From Agrypnia vestita (Eukaryota > Arthropoda > Insecta > Trichoptera > Phryganeidae): DNA of 64,000 nucleotides. A program made the translations under genes and the position numbers. Position 1 is the first letter of the stretch. Each line of letters opens with the position of its first letter. The notes under the pieces were generated by a model. The model was not told the DNA's origin. It worked only from the letters and a program-made list of their open reading frames with translations, and did not search any database. This document shows, in pieces, positions 1 to 12,418 of the stretch. The DNA is taken from positions 62,001 to 126,000 of the forward strand of contig JADDOH010004200.1 of assembly GCA_016648135.1 (NCBI GenBank), in the 5' to 3' direction.

Positions 1-466
1 TGTTTACATTCGCATGATATCGTTTTCCTTTTCTCACTAGGTGCAGGAGACTAATTTTTACTTCGTTTGGACTACATAGTTTTTTTAAGGGTTTAGAAGT
101 GTAACAAAACAATCTTTATTTTCTTCGATAGTACAATTCGCGTGAAATGCGTCTGATGCGTATCACAGAAAGATAAACAATAAAGAAATCAATAACCGCG
201 TAACTCTGAGTTCGCGTAAGTCGGGGGATTACTGTACATTTAAGTTTTATTTCCAAATAGCGAAGCACTCGTGTATCATTCTTTGCACCCCATGAAAACC
301 ATATTAATGTTTGTTCACCCTTTCTCGGCGAACGGCCCTTAGTGTCCCTTTTCAACAGGACCGCTTGTTCATCATACCCCGCAGTAAACAGTTTCATTTG
401 CGATTTCTACATTGTAACATATGTCGATTACGTCATGATTGTATCAATTTTCTATTCATTAATAAA
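1..466. other. AT-rich DNA, no gene seen
   Basis: No ORF with coding character, no splice-bounded exon and no clear repeat boundary was recognised here. Confidence 0.5.
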
Positions 467-600
467 CTAGCTATAATCCGTCAAAAATTACGTTCAAATA
501 AAAATAAAAATAATCAATTAAAATTTAAAAAATACAGTAAGCCACGGACGCTACATGAAGTTACGGACAGACAGACAACGAAATTATTATTATGGGATGA
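467..600 (+). repeat. CTAGCTG / (GACA)n repeat family, copy 1
   Basis: The copy opens with CTAGCTATAATCCGTCAAAA and closes with a GACAGACAGACAACG tail followed by an AT-rich stretch. The same head and/or tail recurs near 9156, 15136, 20999, 23524-23700 (reversed) and 36487 (reversed). Two fuller copies (9156, 15136) carry an RNA polymerase III B-box-like motif, so this is probably a SINE or a short non-autonomous retroposon. Confidence 0.6.
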
Positions 601-1451
601 AATTAATGTCCCTACCTTACAAACGAAGGGATTAGAGATGAGGGCACAAGGCAGCGTGTTTGATTATCTGGCAGAGGTTACGGTTAAAGTACGTTTCAAA
701 AGCGTAATTTGCAGTATAAAATAAAAAATAACACTTTTAAATCGTCCCATCCTTTAAATCATTTAAGTATAGACTGTGTATTCGGGCCAGAGTGTAAGTT
801 TCACAATAGATAATTAATTTTGAAACCAAGTTCTTTTAGAAGCATTTTATCAAAAGAATATTCATTATAATATCTTTTTTATATAATCTTATCTATCTGG
901 CTTTAAAATCAGTTACAAAAACGTTTATCTCCATTTCGTCCATTGAGTAGTGGCGCTTTTGCTTCTAATCCCCTCGCATAATAACGTTTCCATTATAAAA
1001 CTTTTTTTTTAAATAGAGATGCGAACACGGAATGCTTTAAGAGTGGTTTATTTTTTCACGGCACTTTTTTCAAGATGCGCTTTATATAAAACAAATATTG
1101 GTATCTAAGTTTATACTATTACTACGAATTGGAATAAAACGATTGATTCTTGAAATTACCGTAAGTTTGTCGAGAAAATGTCAAGGCCAATGATTCAACA
1201 TTCTTATTGAAGTAAAGTATCGATAATGACGCGTAATGCACACAAATCACGCTACACGGAAATAGCGATTAGGGAAGGACCTAATCTCGATCTTATGCAG
1301 CACTCGTAGTCTAGCATTGGCGTGCAGTAGGCATAAACTTAGGTTATGCTGTTACCAACTACATATAGTTTGTCTCGCAGCTAGCAGCAAATACTTTGGG
1401 GGTGTCTTCTTCATTCAATTTTGAATAGAAAATTTACCAAAATTTCTTGGT
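601..1451. other. AT-rich DNA, no gene seen
   Basis: Nothing recognisable beyond low-complexity A/T runs. Confidence 0.45.
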
Positions 1452-1621
1452 AATCGTTAGTGATGGTATTTTAACCGGTGACACACTAATCGTTTTTTGA
1501 CATTTGTATCTGATTGCATCGATGATTAGCAACTATTTTTTGGCAATTTGACAGGCAACTATCAGCGTTAGATAACAGTTATATCTTAGTTACCAGTCAT
1601 CGATACAATCAGATACACAAC
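1452..1621. mobile_element. ACCGGT-type palindromic MITE, copy 1
   Basis: Inverted arms near 1501-1535 (core TTGTATCTGATTGCATCGAT) and 1587-1621 (core ATCGATACAATCAGATAC) face each other. The block begins with the phrase TTTTAACCGGTGACACA. Related copies lie at 6522-6880, 49395-49590 and 53466-53620. No ORF, so non-autonomous. Confidence 0.6.
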
Positions 1622-2740
1622 ATTATGTGTGGAACTATATTATTAAGATAAATAAATAAATATAAATTCATATCACTGCTGCTACTATTTTACTTGTTTG
1701 CGCCGCTCAAATTTAATTAACATTACGTTTAAAACAACAAAATACGCATGTTGTACACAATCGATTTCATGTGTCAACTAATGTTGCATTACTCTCTAGT
1801 GTGAAGCGATCATACAACTTTATCTCTTTCTCGCACAGACACGTGTATCGCATACATTGACGTGTATCGGTACACAATACATTCTTGAAGTACCATGACC
1901 AAAAATCAACCTATAGTTATTTAACTATCGAGAATATCATAATTTGACGTAAGATTGCCTACGTTTTTCGCATTTGTTCTAAAGAATACTATGCAAAATT
2001 TAGAACTGATCACCGGGAGTGGATATGATGGCCAGAGGGAGAGGGATGCTGCCATAGTTTCGCGCAGAGTCCTAAAGAATAACTTTGCAAAATTTTATTT
2101 AAATCGGTCAAAGGCTGTAGCATTTTATAGAGGACTAACAAACAGAAATTTAATTAAATTTTTTACAAAGATATCTTTGAGATACAGATACATACAAATA
2201 GTTATCTATAGCAATAGAAATATGTAAAAATAGGTAGTATGAAATCATATCGATGATTATTTATTGTCATTCTTGACTTGTCGTCTGGGTTCCTTGAAAA
2301 TAAATTTCTCGTATCATTCAGCGTCCGAACATTTTTCAGAACATGTTTCCAACTTGCTAATTTTATGGTTGATTTAATAATTCGTATCTTTTGCATTTTC
2401 TTATTGATGCATTCAACATTCTGCATATTTTTTACTTGCATAAATACAACATATTTCAAAGTTCAAGGTTGCCAGCGGGCATGAGAGAAATGCAACAGTA
2501 TATCGGTTTACATATCTATATTCATAACACAGACGAATCGATCTGATATATAAATAGCCAAACATAATTCCATTAAAACCATACACATTAAAATACATTT
2601 ACTTAATTATTAACTAAGTAACTGTCTTAGCGGAACCATTAACTAATAACTACTTAAATGTGTTAAAATGTTTCGATTTTAATATAAGGTATGTGGTTTT
2701 TAAAAGTTCACGCATTTATGGTAGTCTGGGTGACACGGAC

Positions 2741-3000
2741 ATAAACAGTAAACTAAAGAAAGAAACGACATCTGAGATGGTACTGGCACATAAGACGGAG
2801 ACCATCAGACCGCACGGTAAAGTAGGCAGTGCCTATGGACCTTCATAGACAGTCATCCAGAAGAAGACTAAAGAACTTCTGCAGAGAAATGACCTAGATG
2901 AAAGCGACACCCAGAACCGATGAAGATACAGCCTGAGAATGAAAAGAGCCAACTCCAACAGCCTACCCAGGCAGTGATTTGGGACAGTTCAAGTAAGACG
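2741..3000 (+). pseudogene. decayed coding-like stretch, probably transposon-derived
   Basis: This stretch is richer in G+C and purines than its surroundings. One reading frame gives plausible protein text interrupted by stop codons (for example a segment reading LLQRNDLDESDTQNR before a stop). No family is recognised and no splice sites frame it. A dead transposon ORF is the simplest explanation. Confidence 0.3.
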
Positions 3001-4120
3001 AAGAATATATAAAATATATGGTTTTGAAAGTTCTTTGCCGGGAAATATTAGTTTATTGTTTTTGGTCGACAGTTCCGAATCTGCTTTATTTATCTACTGT
3101 ATAGGGCATTTAATTTTCATTATGTATTTAAGTTAATTATTAAATCCATCTATTAAATCCGCTATTGAAAAAATAATATTTTTTATTATAATTTAAACTT
3201 TTTTAGAATTTAAACTTGGACACCATGCATCCCAAACAGCGTGTAATGTTAAGCAAACATGGGATGAAATAACCACTTCTTAACGAAGAATGAAAACTTT
3301 TTAACATTGATTCGAAAGGTAGGTATTGGAACGGAGACGTAACGTAACGTCTTAAAGATGAAGGTCGAGAAAACGTCATTGAAAATGTTGAAAAAAACAA
3401 ATTGAAAATGTTACGGCAGAAAACAGAGGACCCAAGTTGCATCACGATAGCGTTTATCTTTTCAAGCAAGACGATAGCTATTTACGGCATAAAAATTCAA
3501 TTACAGAGAAGCTGCAGAAAATGCCTTTAAAGAATTCTTGGATTCTAATTGATCTGCGACAGTCTGCGTTTTATTCAACAGGTATAAAAATGCTTGTTAT
3601 GTTAGAAAAAATGTGTTGGGTCAAGCGGCTCTTACTTAATAAGTTAAGATAAAAAAAGTACTAACTCACAAAACGATTCATAGTTTGCTCGGGTCTGAAG
3701 AGAGGTACTTCCCTTTTGTCACACTAGTTACAAATGAGTCACAATGAAGGCAGAGTATACAGTAAACATACAGTATTATATCTTCATACAAACAGCCGAA
3801 ACGACGCCCTTCGAAATCTCGGTATACTTCGGTATGCGCGGTCGCCGCAGGGCTGCAGTAACGTACGGACGCAAGCAAGCAGTGTGAGACGCTCCCACGC
3901 ATACATTTACGTCAATTTATGGCACCCCAAACCATAAAGAGTCGGTCAATGAGCAGCGCTGGTGCGTGTTTAACCAAGTTTAAGAACCAAGCGGCCGTAG
4001 GTATTTATTTCAAGGACACTGCCGAGACAGCATACTGTATGCTTTATTATACTGTGATAAAGGTAAGAAAATAACAGAGGCGTTTCTCAATGTTCTTAGG
4101 TTTTCACGGCCGTTCAGAAC

Positions 4121-4294
4121 TTCTGGTTTGTGTTTTCTGGGGTATTGTGTCATATTTTTATGATCTTTCTAGCCGACATTTCGGATACCATTGCAGAGTC
4201 CATCAACAAGGCTGATGTGTTGCAATGGGATCCGAAACGTCGGTCAGAGAGGTCGTTAAAACACGGCGTAATACCCCAGAAAACACAAACCAGG
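4121..4294. mobile_element. 174-bp long-inverted-repeat MITE
   Basis: The left arm begins TTCTGGTTTGTGTTTTCTGG and the right arm ends with its complement, CCCCAGAAAACACAAACCAG. Homology runs roughly 75 bp inward to a loop near 4198-4220. The phrase GAG(G/A)CGTTTCTCA lies directly on both sides (about 4077 and 4295) as a possible target duplication. A related phrase occurs in the element at 30945. Confidence 0.65.
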
Positions 4295-4309
4295 AGACGT
4301 TTCTCATTT

Positions 4310-5068
4310 CAAGCCTTAATTGACACATTAAATAATAAAGAGCGGTAGATGGCGCCCTCCTACGATTCCATAAATTATTCGCGCTACCCGCCAGATGGTG
4401 CTCTAAACACAAATGATAATATAATAGACGGCGATCTCAATTTGATTTAAAAGAAACAGCAAAACACAATTGTACAGTATGAATATAAACAGTACTTAAT
4501 CAGTAGTAAGTACGTGACCCTACCAGACCACGAAGTGTACAAAATGCATAATAGTATATCATTTATGTATATGCATAGAAAAACTAAATTGAAGTACCTG
4601 GCCGCACAGAGGGAGTCACGGAAGGTAACGTGTCAAATCAAAAAAATTTATATCGACGAGAAGTTATAAATTGTATGTAGGAATACATCAATGTTTCTTT
4701 GCACATAAATATGTAATATAAATAAATCTGAAATATTCCACAGTTTTACATTAAATGAAACAAAGAAAATACATTCACAATAAAGTGTGTTGTACTGGTG
4801 ACATATGACTATTAGCGATAACATAATACATATATTAACAATATAATTAACAGTATTATTATTTGCGACAACTGGTTAATTGAAAATGGACGCGATACTT
4901 CTAAAAACTCACCGACGTTGTAACTTATGAGTAGTTCCGCTAATATATCTAATATCCAATACAATGCTGGTACTGCTGCAACCAGATACTTACACATACT
5001 TTTTAAAATTATATAAATCATTGATTACAAAAAGCCTGAAAAAGAATTCCTTCATAGTTTAAAAAAAT
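4310..5068. other. AT-rich DNA, no gene seen
   Basis: Only A/T-rich text and short chance ORFs. Confidence 0.4.
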
Positions 5069-5352
5069 GGAGAAGTGCGTACTCGTGTACGATAGCTGTT
5101 ATACTTCTTTGGTGTGACTGTGATAATTGATATTTACAAAATGGTTTTACAACCAATTATTGTATTAATATACAACAAAATGTACATTAATACAATAAAA
5201 CGATGTCTAGGGATATGATAAATATAATTGATAACACTTTAATGTAGTAAAATTATTAATATTTGTTTTTGAAATGGTAAAAATGTAACTATTAGTTTGT
5301 GATTATTAAAATAAGAGATACATGCCATGAGATGTCGATTCGAAGACATTTA
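5069..5352 (+). repeat. dispersed ~250-bp repeat, copy 1
   Basis: Matches 28306-28537 in the same orientation over its length. Shared phrases are GTTATACTTCTTTGG, GATAACACTTTAAT and TTCGAA next to a GAC(A/G) motif. No coding capacity. Probably an unclassified transposon fragment. Confidence 0.55.
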
Positions 5353-6521
5353 TCGTCGCAGCATCGCAGACATATGATGCGACGAATCAAAAAACGCTTG
5401 TATTTAAAAAAAAGTTCCTTTCCACTTTCATGTTTTATCGATTTTTGAACTAAAATGGTTCCGTAATCAAAAGTTTCGTTTCGAAAAACTAAACAACTTT
5501 TACAGCCGCATTGAATGTCGAATTAATGTTTAATGGATGCGCGCGCATTTCGCGGTCTCGCATTCCCGCTACATGCTGCTTCACGCTACGCGCATTTCCG
5601 CTACAATTGCACAGCTTCCGTTGAGATGAAAATTTTACCGTCAATGCGCCAAAAGAAGATAAATTCTAAAATTCTTGTGAATAAAATAAAAAATTAATAA
5701 TTTAAATAGATAACTAACTTTGTTTGACATAACTTTTGTTAACATCCAATATTTCTTGTTGGTGGTACGTATAACTATTAGGTATGTTTCTGGTATTCTG
5801 GAAATGTACTGTCTACCCGCGATATTGCCTTTCTGCAATATATCTATATATATCACAGCCCATCCGCGAACCAATGTTACCAAATTTTCTATCTATTTTT
5901 AGTTATTTCTAATGTTCTGTTTTTAACAAAGTTTTGTGATATTTTACGCACCGATGAACATGAAATGAAACGTGAAATGCTCAAATAAAATAACTGTTAT
6001 AATATTTTTTTATCGTGAAGGATAGAATAATTTATTATTGATTCAAAAAACTAAATAAGTTTTAGCAAGTTAGTAAATTTTTTAAAAAATTAATAATATG
6101 TTTAACTATGTAGTTAAGCTGTAAACCTAAAAATATAATAATGTATTGTTTAAAGCAGAAGTTGTCACATTGTAGACTCACGTTCTTTCAATGCCAGAAA
6201 ACTATAGCACACTGGAAATCGAACATTTTCTTGAAACTTTGCAGATTTGCGAAATAAGTTTATTTCTCCGAACTATGAGAGCCGATTTAGGAGACCATAA
6301 AGAGAAACTATAGGCAAAGCGATCAAACCGTATTGTATAACGATTGCGATTGATAATCCTAATGCTGCAGGAAATAAAACGCGATACCTATATTCAACAC
6401 TGGATGCACACCGTCAGAATAAGAAGATTAAGATACACATTTACATTCATCTTACCGCCCTTGGGCAGAATATGTTTCTACATATTTCTTCCTCGTTGGT
6501 GTCTACAAAGATACTAAATAC
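5353..6521. other. AT-rich DNA, no gene seen
   Basis: A small region near 5520-5625 is relatively GC-rich (GCGCGCATTTCGCGG) but has no exon-like structure. The rest is A/T-rich. Confidence 0.4.
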
Positions 6522-6880
6522 CAGTGATGGTCAAAACGTTATTTTAACCGGTAACACATTTTACGGTTATTTAAAATTTTATTTGATTGTATCGATCATT
6601 GGTACAGTAGCCGGCAAACATCTTGAAATTCTACGGCGTAGTGGGGGGAAGTTTGCGCATCTACCTTTCCACCAACGAGACCCAAATTTCGTCTTCTGCG
6701 CATTCTCCCACTACGCCAAAGAATTTCAAGAAGTTTGCCGGCAACTGCAACTGACATTTTAACTGTTGTGTATGTAGTGTCAATGTTTGCCGTCGAATTG
6801 CGAAAAATTGGTTACCAATCATCGATATTAAACTCTAATAATGGTTATTGTGTAACCGCTTAAAATACAATAACTACTAA
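6522..6880. mobile_element. ACCGGT-type MITE, copy 2, split by a nested MITE
   Basis: The left part (about 6522-6604) carries TTTTAACCGGTAACACA and TTGATTGTATCGATCATTGG. The complementary right part resumes near 6808 with TTACCAATCATCGAT. A 143-bp element (6605-6747) sits between them, so this is an older MITE interrupted by a younger one. Confidence 0.6.
6605..6747. mobile_element. 143-bp CAGTAGCCGGCAAAC MITE, copy 1
   Basis: It begins CAGTAGCCGGCAAACATCTT and ends GTTTGCCGGCAACTG. The terminal inverted repeats are roughly 45 bp. A copy of the same length lies at 17964-18106 and a left-truncated one at 57526-57634. The middle carries the conserved phrase AACGAGACCCAAATTT in either orientation. 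No coding capacity. Confidence 0.8.
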
Positions 6881-7860
6881 ATACTAAATACCTAGTCTAC
6901 AATACTTCAGAAGTTTATACATTTTTAGATTATTAGTTGAAAAACGTTGAATCACTAATATTTATTGAGATAGGTGACTTCAAAATTTGCTTTTTTTTTC
7001 TCGAACCTCCTATAAAGTGTTGATTTATTTATAAACTCAGTGTTATCAGCCCTGATGATGAATTCTGCTATGGGATATAAAATCTCAGCCAGAGAAGTCG
7101 TATACACACGGCAAAAGAGCCGGAAAATTTCGAACGGTCGTAAAAACCTGAGAACGTTTTTACGAGTTGATTAATTTTCTATCGCTGTTTTTCTAAGGTT
7201 CTATTTTTAACGTTAAACGATAACGCAATGCAGTCACACATTCTATACAGGGAGCCTCCGATAACATATCTAAAATTAGGTTTTATATAATACTGAAACA
7301 TTTCAGTGTTGGTGTTAATATTTTATTTCAATACTTCGCAGGTAGGTACTTACGTTCGGTCGGATACTACTACAATAATATACCCTCACTAACACAGCGA
7401 TATAAATAAGGTACTTACCCAATAACACTGTGGAAATTTGGCAAACTGCGGCCGTAAAGAGGTTGACCATTTTATTTCATTCGGTCGATAGATTTAATCT
7501 TTAATTTTGCATAGCAGCCGAACTTACAAAACTTCAGAACCAACGCCAATGTCGGACGCAGAGCATTTGCTCGGAATTTCTCAACGTATTATGCGATAGC
7601 CAAATGCAAGAAAATTCGTTTGTTTTTCGCAAATTAATCACTATTATGAAACGCTTGCAAAAACCACGACACTATTCATTCTATTCGAAGCTATTGGTGG
7701 CTTTTGAAATACTCGAAATGTGTAAAATTCGTCGTTTTTGACGAGAACACAAACAGACAGAAAAAAGTATTTTTTTTAAAGAAATGACATTTGATCACAA
7801 TGGCTCGAAACAACTATCAATTTCACTAGTCTAAAATATTATTTTCTGTTATCACTTTTG

Positions 7861-8140
7861 TAGGTGAAGTCTGTTTGTTTTTCTCGCAAACCGCAGATCA
7901 CGAAGCGAAGCGCAGCCGCGTGGATAGCGTCGCGGCCGGCGAAACGTCAAATACAGTTCCCGCGCAATTCGAGTCGGCGGTTTGCCGATTGCCATTGTTG
8001 TCGTTTATCACCGCCAGGAGTGCCGCGGGCGCGCTGCCGGGTGGGGGGCGGAAAAGCTCCCAGCCCGGGCGCGCTTCCTGCCCGGCGATCAAATAAAACA
8101 TCGATCAGCTGGCGGACATGTCAAGGCTGACGGAATTTGC
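7861..8140 (+). promoter_or_regulatory. GC/CpG-rich island, possible promoter or 5' exon
   Basis: A sharp GC- and CpG-rich island in AT-rich DNA, with GCGCGCTGCCGGG and CCCGGGCGCGC. One frame from about 7903 gives coding-like text (HEAKRSRVDSVAAGETSN) after a possible acceptor CGCAAACCGCAG. No partner exon can be linked. The RING gene whose 5' exons are missing starts being visible 23 kb downstream on the same strand, so this could be its promoter or first exon. That is inference only. Confidence 0.35.
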
Positions 8141-9155
8141 GTATAATGCACCGTTCGCGGCTACTGAATTGAATAATAACTAGCAGAAAGTAATCGACTT
8201 TATTTATTTTGCCAAGTCGGTGTTTTTGCGTAAAACTAATGTTGCAATGTTGACAATTGGCGGCTTTCGCAGTCTGCAGTTGGTACTACCGTACGACTCT
8301 TGTCATAAATCATAATATCTGTAGGGTATTCGCAACGCTGCCGACGCTTTTTTGATAATGGTTCCACGGCAAAAGGTCCATGGACATTTTGTCCGACGAC
8401 AAAGAGCCCGCTCGACAAAAAGAAATTATTAAAAAAAAATGAAATAAAATATGTATCTCGAAATTTTCCCATAATAATGTATAATAATTTTCCGTAAGGC
8501 AATTTTGGCATCATAATAATTATTAGATAAATTATTCAGATTTTAATATATTTTAATATTCTGCCAGATAAATATTGAATTTCGCTTTTTTCCGAATATT
8601 TACCTACAGTCTATTGTGCTGACTACACGCGTTTTCAAAATGTTAATTAAGTTTTTAAACGTAATTAAATATTTTTGTCTGCCTTATGTTTAGAATCAAA
8701 AAGGTTTGAATGAATGAACAAATGAACGCGCTTGCCAATTAAATCAAACAAGCATCCAATCATATCGTTGGTACCTACTTAGCATGGCAAAGATATAACG
8801 AAAATCATGTTTTTGGTGTACGAGTATAATAATATAGCCGCCATATTTTTAAATAATGATTTTAACATGCATAAAGATCAGCTTTGTCAGCAAAATAATC
8901 GGTTGCCATTTTATGAATTATGAATGAAAACGATGTTTAAAAAAAAAACTCTTTTCGATACATCCCTCTGCCACACTTACACGAACGACATTCTAAAAAT
9001 CATTTAAATTATTACGTAACCAGGTGACAGGTGATAATCTAATAGAACCGAAGTTGTTTCTTGTATAAATAATAATAAAAAATAGTGTCTTGGATAAATG
9101 TCGCGTGACCTTGACCGTTTTCTGGACAGATGACAGATACTCAAATATTTTCCAA
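8141..9155. other. AT-rich DNA, no gene seen
   Basis: No repeat or exon recognised. The short ORFs here have no coding character. Confidence 0.4.
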
Positions 9156-9520
9156 CTAGCTGTAACCCGTCAAAAATAACGGTACTTTTACATGCCGGTT
9201 CCTAAAGAATAAGTATTTACTTATTTATAGCCGACACCCCTGTACGTAATAGTAATAACGACATTTATCAAAATATTTGAATATTTTTAATGTACTATTT
9301 TAAACCCTGGCGACTGTGCTGGGTAGAAGATGAAATGGTCGGCGTACTAGTATATATTTATAGTATCTTTATGGCGGTCCACGGAGAGGCGACGGTAGCA
9401 ACATGCGTTAGGCGGCCGGCTCGAGTTTGCTGGCCCGGGGTTCAGGCCCCGTCTCCGGCCGTTTAATTTGTTTTTTTAGCCGTGAATTCAAACGAAATTA
9501 CGACTAAAAATATAATTTAT
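9156..9520 (+). mobile_element. tRNA-related SINE of the CTAGCTG family, copy 2
   Basis: The copy begins ACTAGCTGTAACCCGTCAAA. It contains a GC-rich block (about 9372-9462) whose GGTTCAGGCCCC resembles a polymerase III B box, then an A/T-rich 3' part. The copy at 15136-15366 shares this order. Confidence 0.6.
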
Positions 9521-11375
9521 GAAACTGTAGGTACATGGCCGTTCTTGAAAAGGCTGGTGAATGAAAGTTAATAAATTATATTTTGTTTCATTTGGTAGAA
9601 TAATAAACATTTATTTGTTTGGATATATAAAAGTTGAAAATTATAAACAAACAGTATCGAACATGCAAATTTAAATCCTAGAATATATCTCGTAGAAATA
9701 ATTTTGAAATATACATATATGTACCTAATAATGAGATATTAAATAAAAAATAATAGAAAAGAGTTGCAACAGTAGTAAATAAAACTTATTAAAATAAGTT
9801 TACCATAAGTTAATAATAATAAATACAAAAATTTAGAAATAAAGGATTTACGTAATGAAATATTAATTATTACATATTATAAGACATACGGAGTCATTTT
9901 TTTGTTTATTTCTATTGAATTCTGTACTTAATGGTACTATTTCTATAATTATTCTGCTAAATTTTATAAATTGACCTTTGATATTATATAATATTTTACA
10001 TCCTTGTTCTCTGTACATTTTATATCTATTTAAGCTTTATTTCAGCTCTTATTTGCTGAATTTATTCGAGATAATGTAACTTTTTAGTAGTTTATATATT
10101 TTTTATTGATATTCTACATTTTCCTCTGCTTTAAATAGAATTTAGACAATATTGTATATTAATTAGAATTATGATAATTTAATCACCCTTTCTATTTTAT
10201 TTCAAGCACGAGATATGAAATTTTTTTTTTATGTTTAGATGGAAAAATAATAAATCAACTTCCAAATATTAATAATAAAGTACTTACCTGAGTTTTGCTT
10301 CCTTAATCCATATAGCATCACATATTTATTCATAATCGGGTGATGTCATAATGCTGGCTCATTGAAAAAAAGTGTTGCAAAAATTATTTGAATTTCCCGG
10401 CTTACTGGCCTATGGGCAATGCTGACAAGTGCTGACTCATTCACTAAAATAGTGCCATTGAGAAACACTAAAAAAAGTATTATTTACCAGCCCAATGATA
10501 TTATAATCAAGTACAATAGAGCGCCGATCATCCGTGCTATTTGGGGGACCCTCAAGACCGGATGATTGAAAAACACGGATGATTGTTTTTATTGATTTAA
10601 AAATACAAACATAAGTAAAAAAAGACAGCAAATATCCTAGTAGTATTTAACTATAAAACTAAATACTAACAGTTACTTTCGTGAAAAAACTCAAGCTTTT
10701 GTCTTTCCGGTAGCAATATTTTTTGAATGATTTTTCTTACACGCCCGCGAATTCGCGTGAAATCAACATCATCTTAGAGTCCACAGAATTCGAGTACCTA
10801 GTATTTTTATTACATTTTTTTGAAAATGTATACATTTCCCTACCATTGTGCTCTACATTATCTTGCTGAAGATGAAGGTATACTTTCAATTAATTCGTCA
10901 TTTGTATTTTTTGTATGCAGGTTTACTTTGATCTATATTTAACAATTCGTTATAATTTATCTAACGTAAGTCGGTTGGTATAATGTTAACATTACAGTTT
11001 AAAAAATATTTTTCGGGATTACAAAAAAAAATGCACTACAAAAGACCACGGTTAAACATAATAATTGACGGATAATTTTGAGACAAAAAGTTGGCGTTTT
11101 AATTATCTCTTTAATTCATCTCCGAATCGTCAAAAACTAAGGTCGAATATTAAGTAGAGTTTACTGAAATACGGGGTCTGACAATTTTTTTATGCGGCCC
11201 GAAACACACTTATTATCAGGGACGTGATTAAATTTTTTTAATTATAATAAATAATTTTTTAACCGTTTATTTAGTGGTCCTCGTAATCCACATTCATCTA
11301 TTTCTATCAGTAAAATCTTGTGTTCCAGTGTGTCGAATACTTTTTTGAAATCTATAAATATTGTTCCTACTTTTT
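9521..11375. other. AT-rich DNA, no gene seen
   Basis: Nearly 2 kb of very A/T-rich sequence without a recognisable gene or bounded repeat. Confidence 0.4.
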
Positions 11376-11640
11376 TACTCCCTTTATATTAACACGTGGC
11401 GTCTGCTTGTCTTCTTGTCTTCTTGTCCAATCGAGCTGAAACTTTGCAAGCAGACTCGTGGCGACGATCAAGAAGATCTATCAAATTTTCGTTAAAAAAT
11501 AATTATAATTATAGTATAATTTTGGATTTTTCAAATTTTTAATGGTTTTTCATACAATTCCGACGCATATGGTAGACACAAAACTCGAAAATAAGAAAGG
11601 GAGTATTGTAAAAACTTGGTTTTTATGGATTATTTTTTTA
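11376..11640 (+). repeat. TACTCCCTTT...AAAGGGAGTA repeat family, copy 1
   Basis: Bounded inside by TACTCCCTTT (11376) and AAAGGGAGTA (ending 11605), followed by a conserved flank AAAAACTTGGTTTTTATGG. It contains CCAATCGAGCTGAAACTTTG, also found near 21230. Copies: 21228-21460 and, reversed, 27370-27663. Unclassified, non-coding. Confidence 0.55.
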
Positions 11641-12370
11641 AAAAAATGTATTCAATGTGTGTTTATTATTATCATTCAATATTTAGGGTATAAAAGCGAA
11701 GGCAGAACTATCCAAAAAAAAAAAAAAATTTGAATGCATTTACCCATGATTACTAATTTAAAATATATTGAATTTTATATGTTATCCCTTCTAAAATCAC
11801 GTTTCCTATAAATACATGGGCTATGTTTCCTATAAAACCTCGAATTCAGTAGATAATAAATCAGTAATCCTCGTCATCGAGGAAAAAAATAATGCAGTCA
11901 TCTGCATTATTTTTTTTGGATATTGCTGCCTTTGCTTTTGTACCTCACATATGACGGTTCCAGAGATACTAACAGCAATGGATGATATCACCGTCGGAGC
12001 AAATGTGCACGCACAAAGGAATTACTTTGAATTTCGTCACATTTTAGTAGATTAAAAATATAAATAATTGCTATTTTATAACCATTCCCAATACTCCATG
12101 TCAGGTTACGTATAACCGAGCAGAATTTCGAGAAGTAAAACCAGGCAAGAACATATTCTGAAGAGGACAATCCCTACGACTAGATCAATAAAGAGGTTTA
12201 GTATTCTCATAAATCAACGAGATTGCGAAGAAAGGTTTTGGAGGGAGCTCCATATCGGTGTGTACAGTGAGAACTTACGGGAATGCGGCGTAAAAATAGA
12301 CCTGAATATTTTGCTGTAAGAAATAATCGATCAATCAAATTATTTAATAATTTTAATAAAATGTACATTT

Positions 12371-12418
12371 TATATATATATATATTATATATATTATATA
12401 TATTATATATATATATAT
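12371..12418. repeat. (AT)n-rich microsatellite
   Basis: Interrupted AT dinucleotide tract immediately left of the TIR element that starts at 12419; it may be its insertion target. Confidence 0.8.

Noticed and set aside
311..724. 137-codon open frame
   Set aside because: It crosses a repeat-family copy (467-600) and has no recognisable domain or consistent coding composition.
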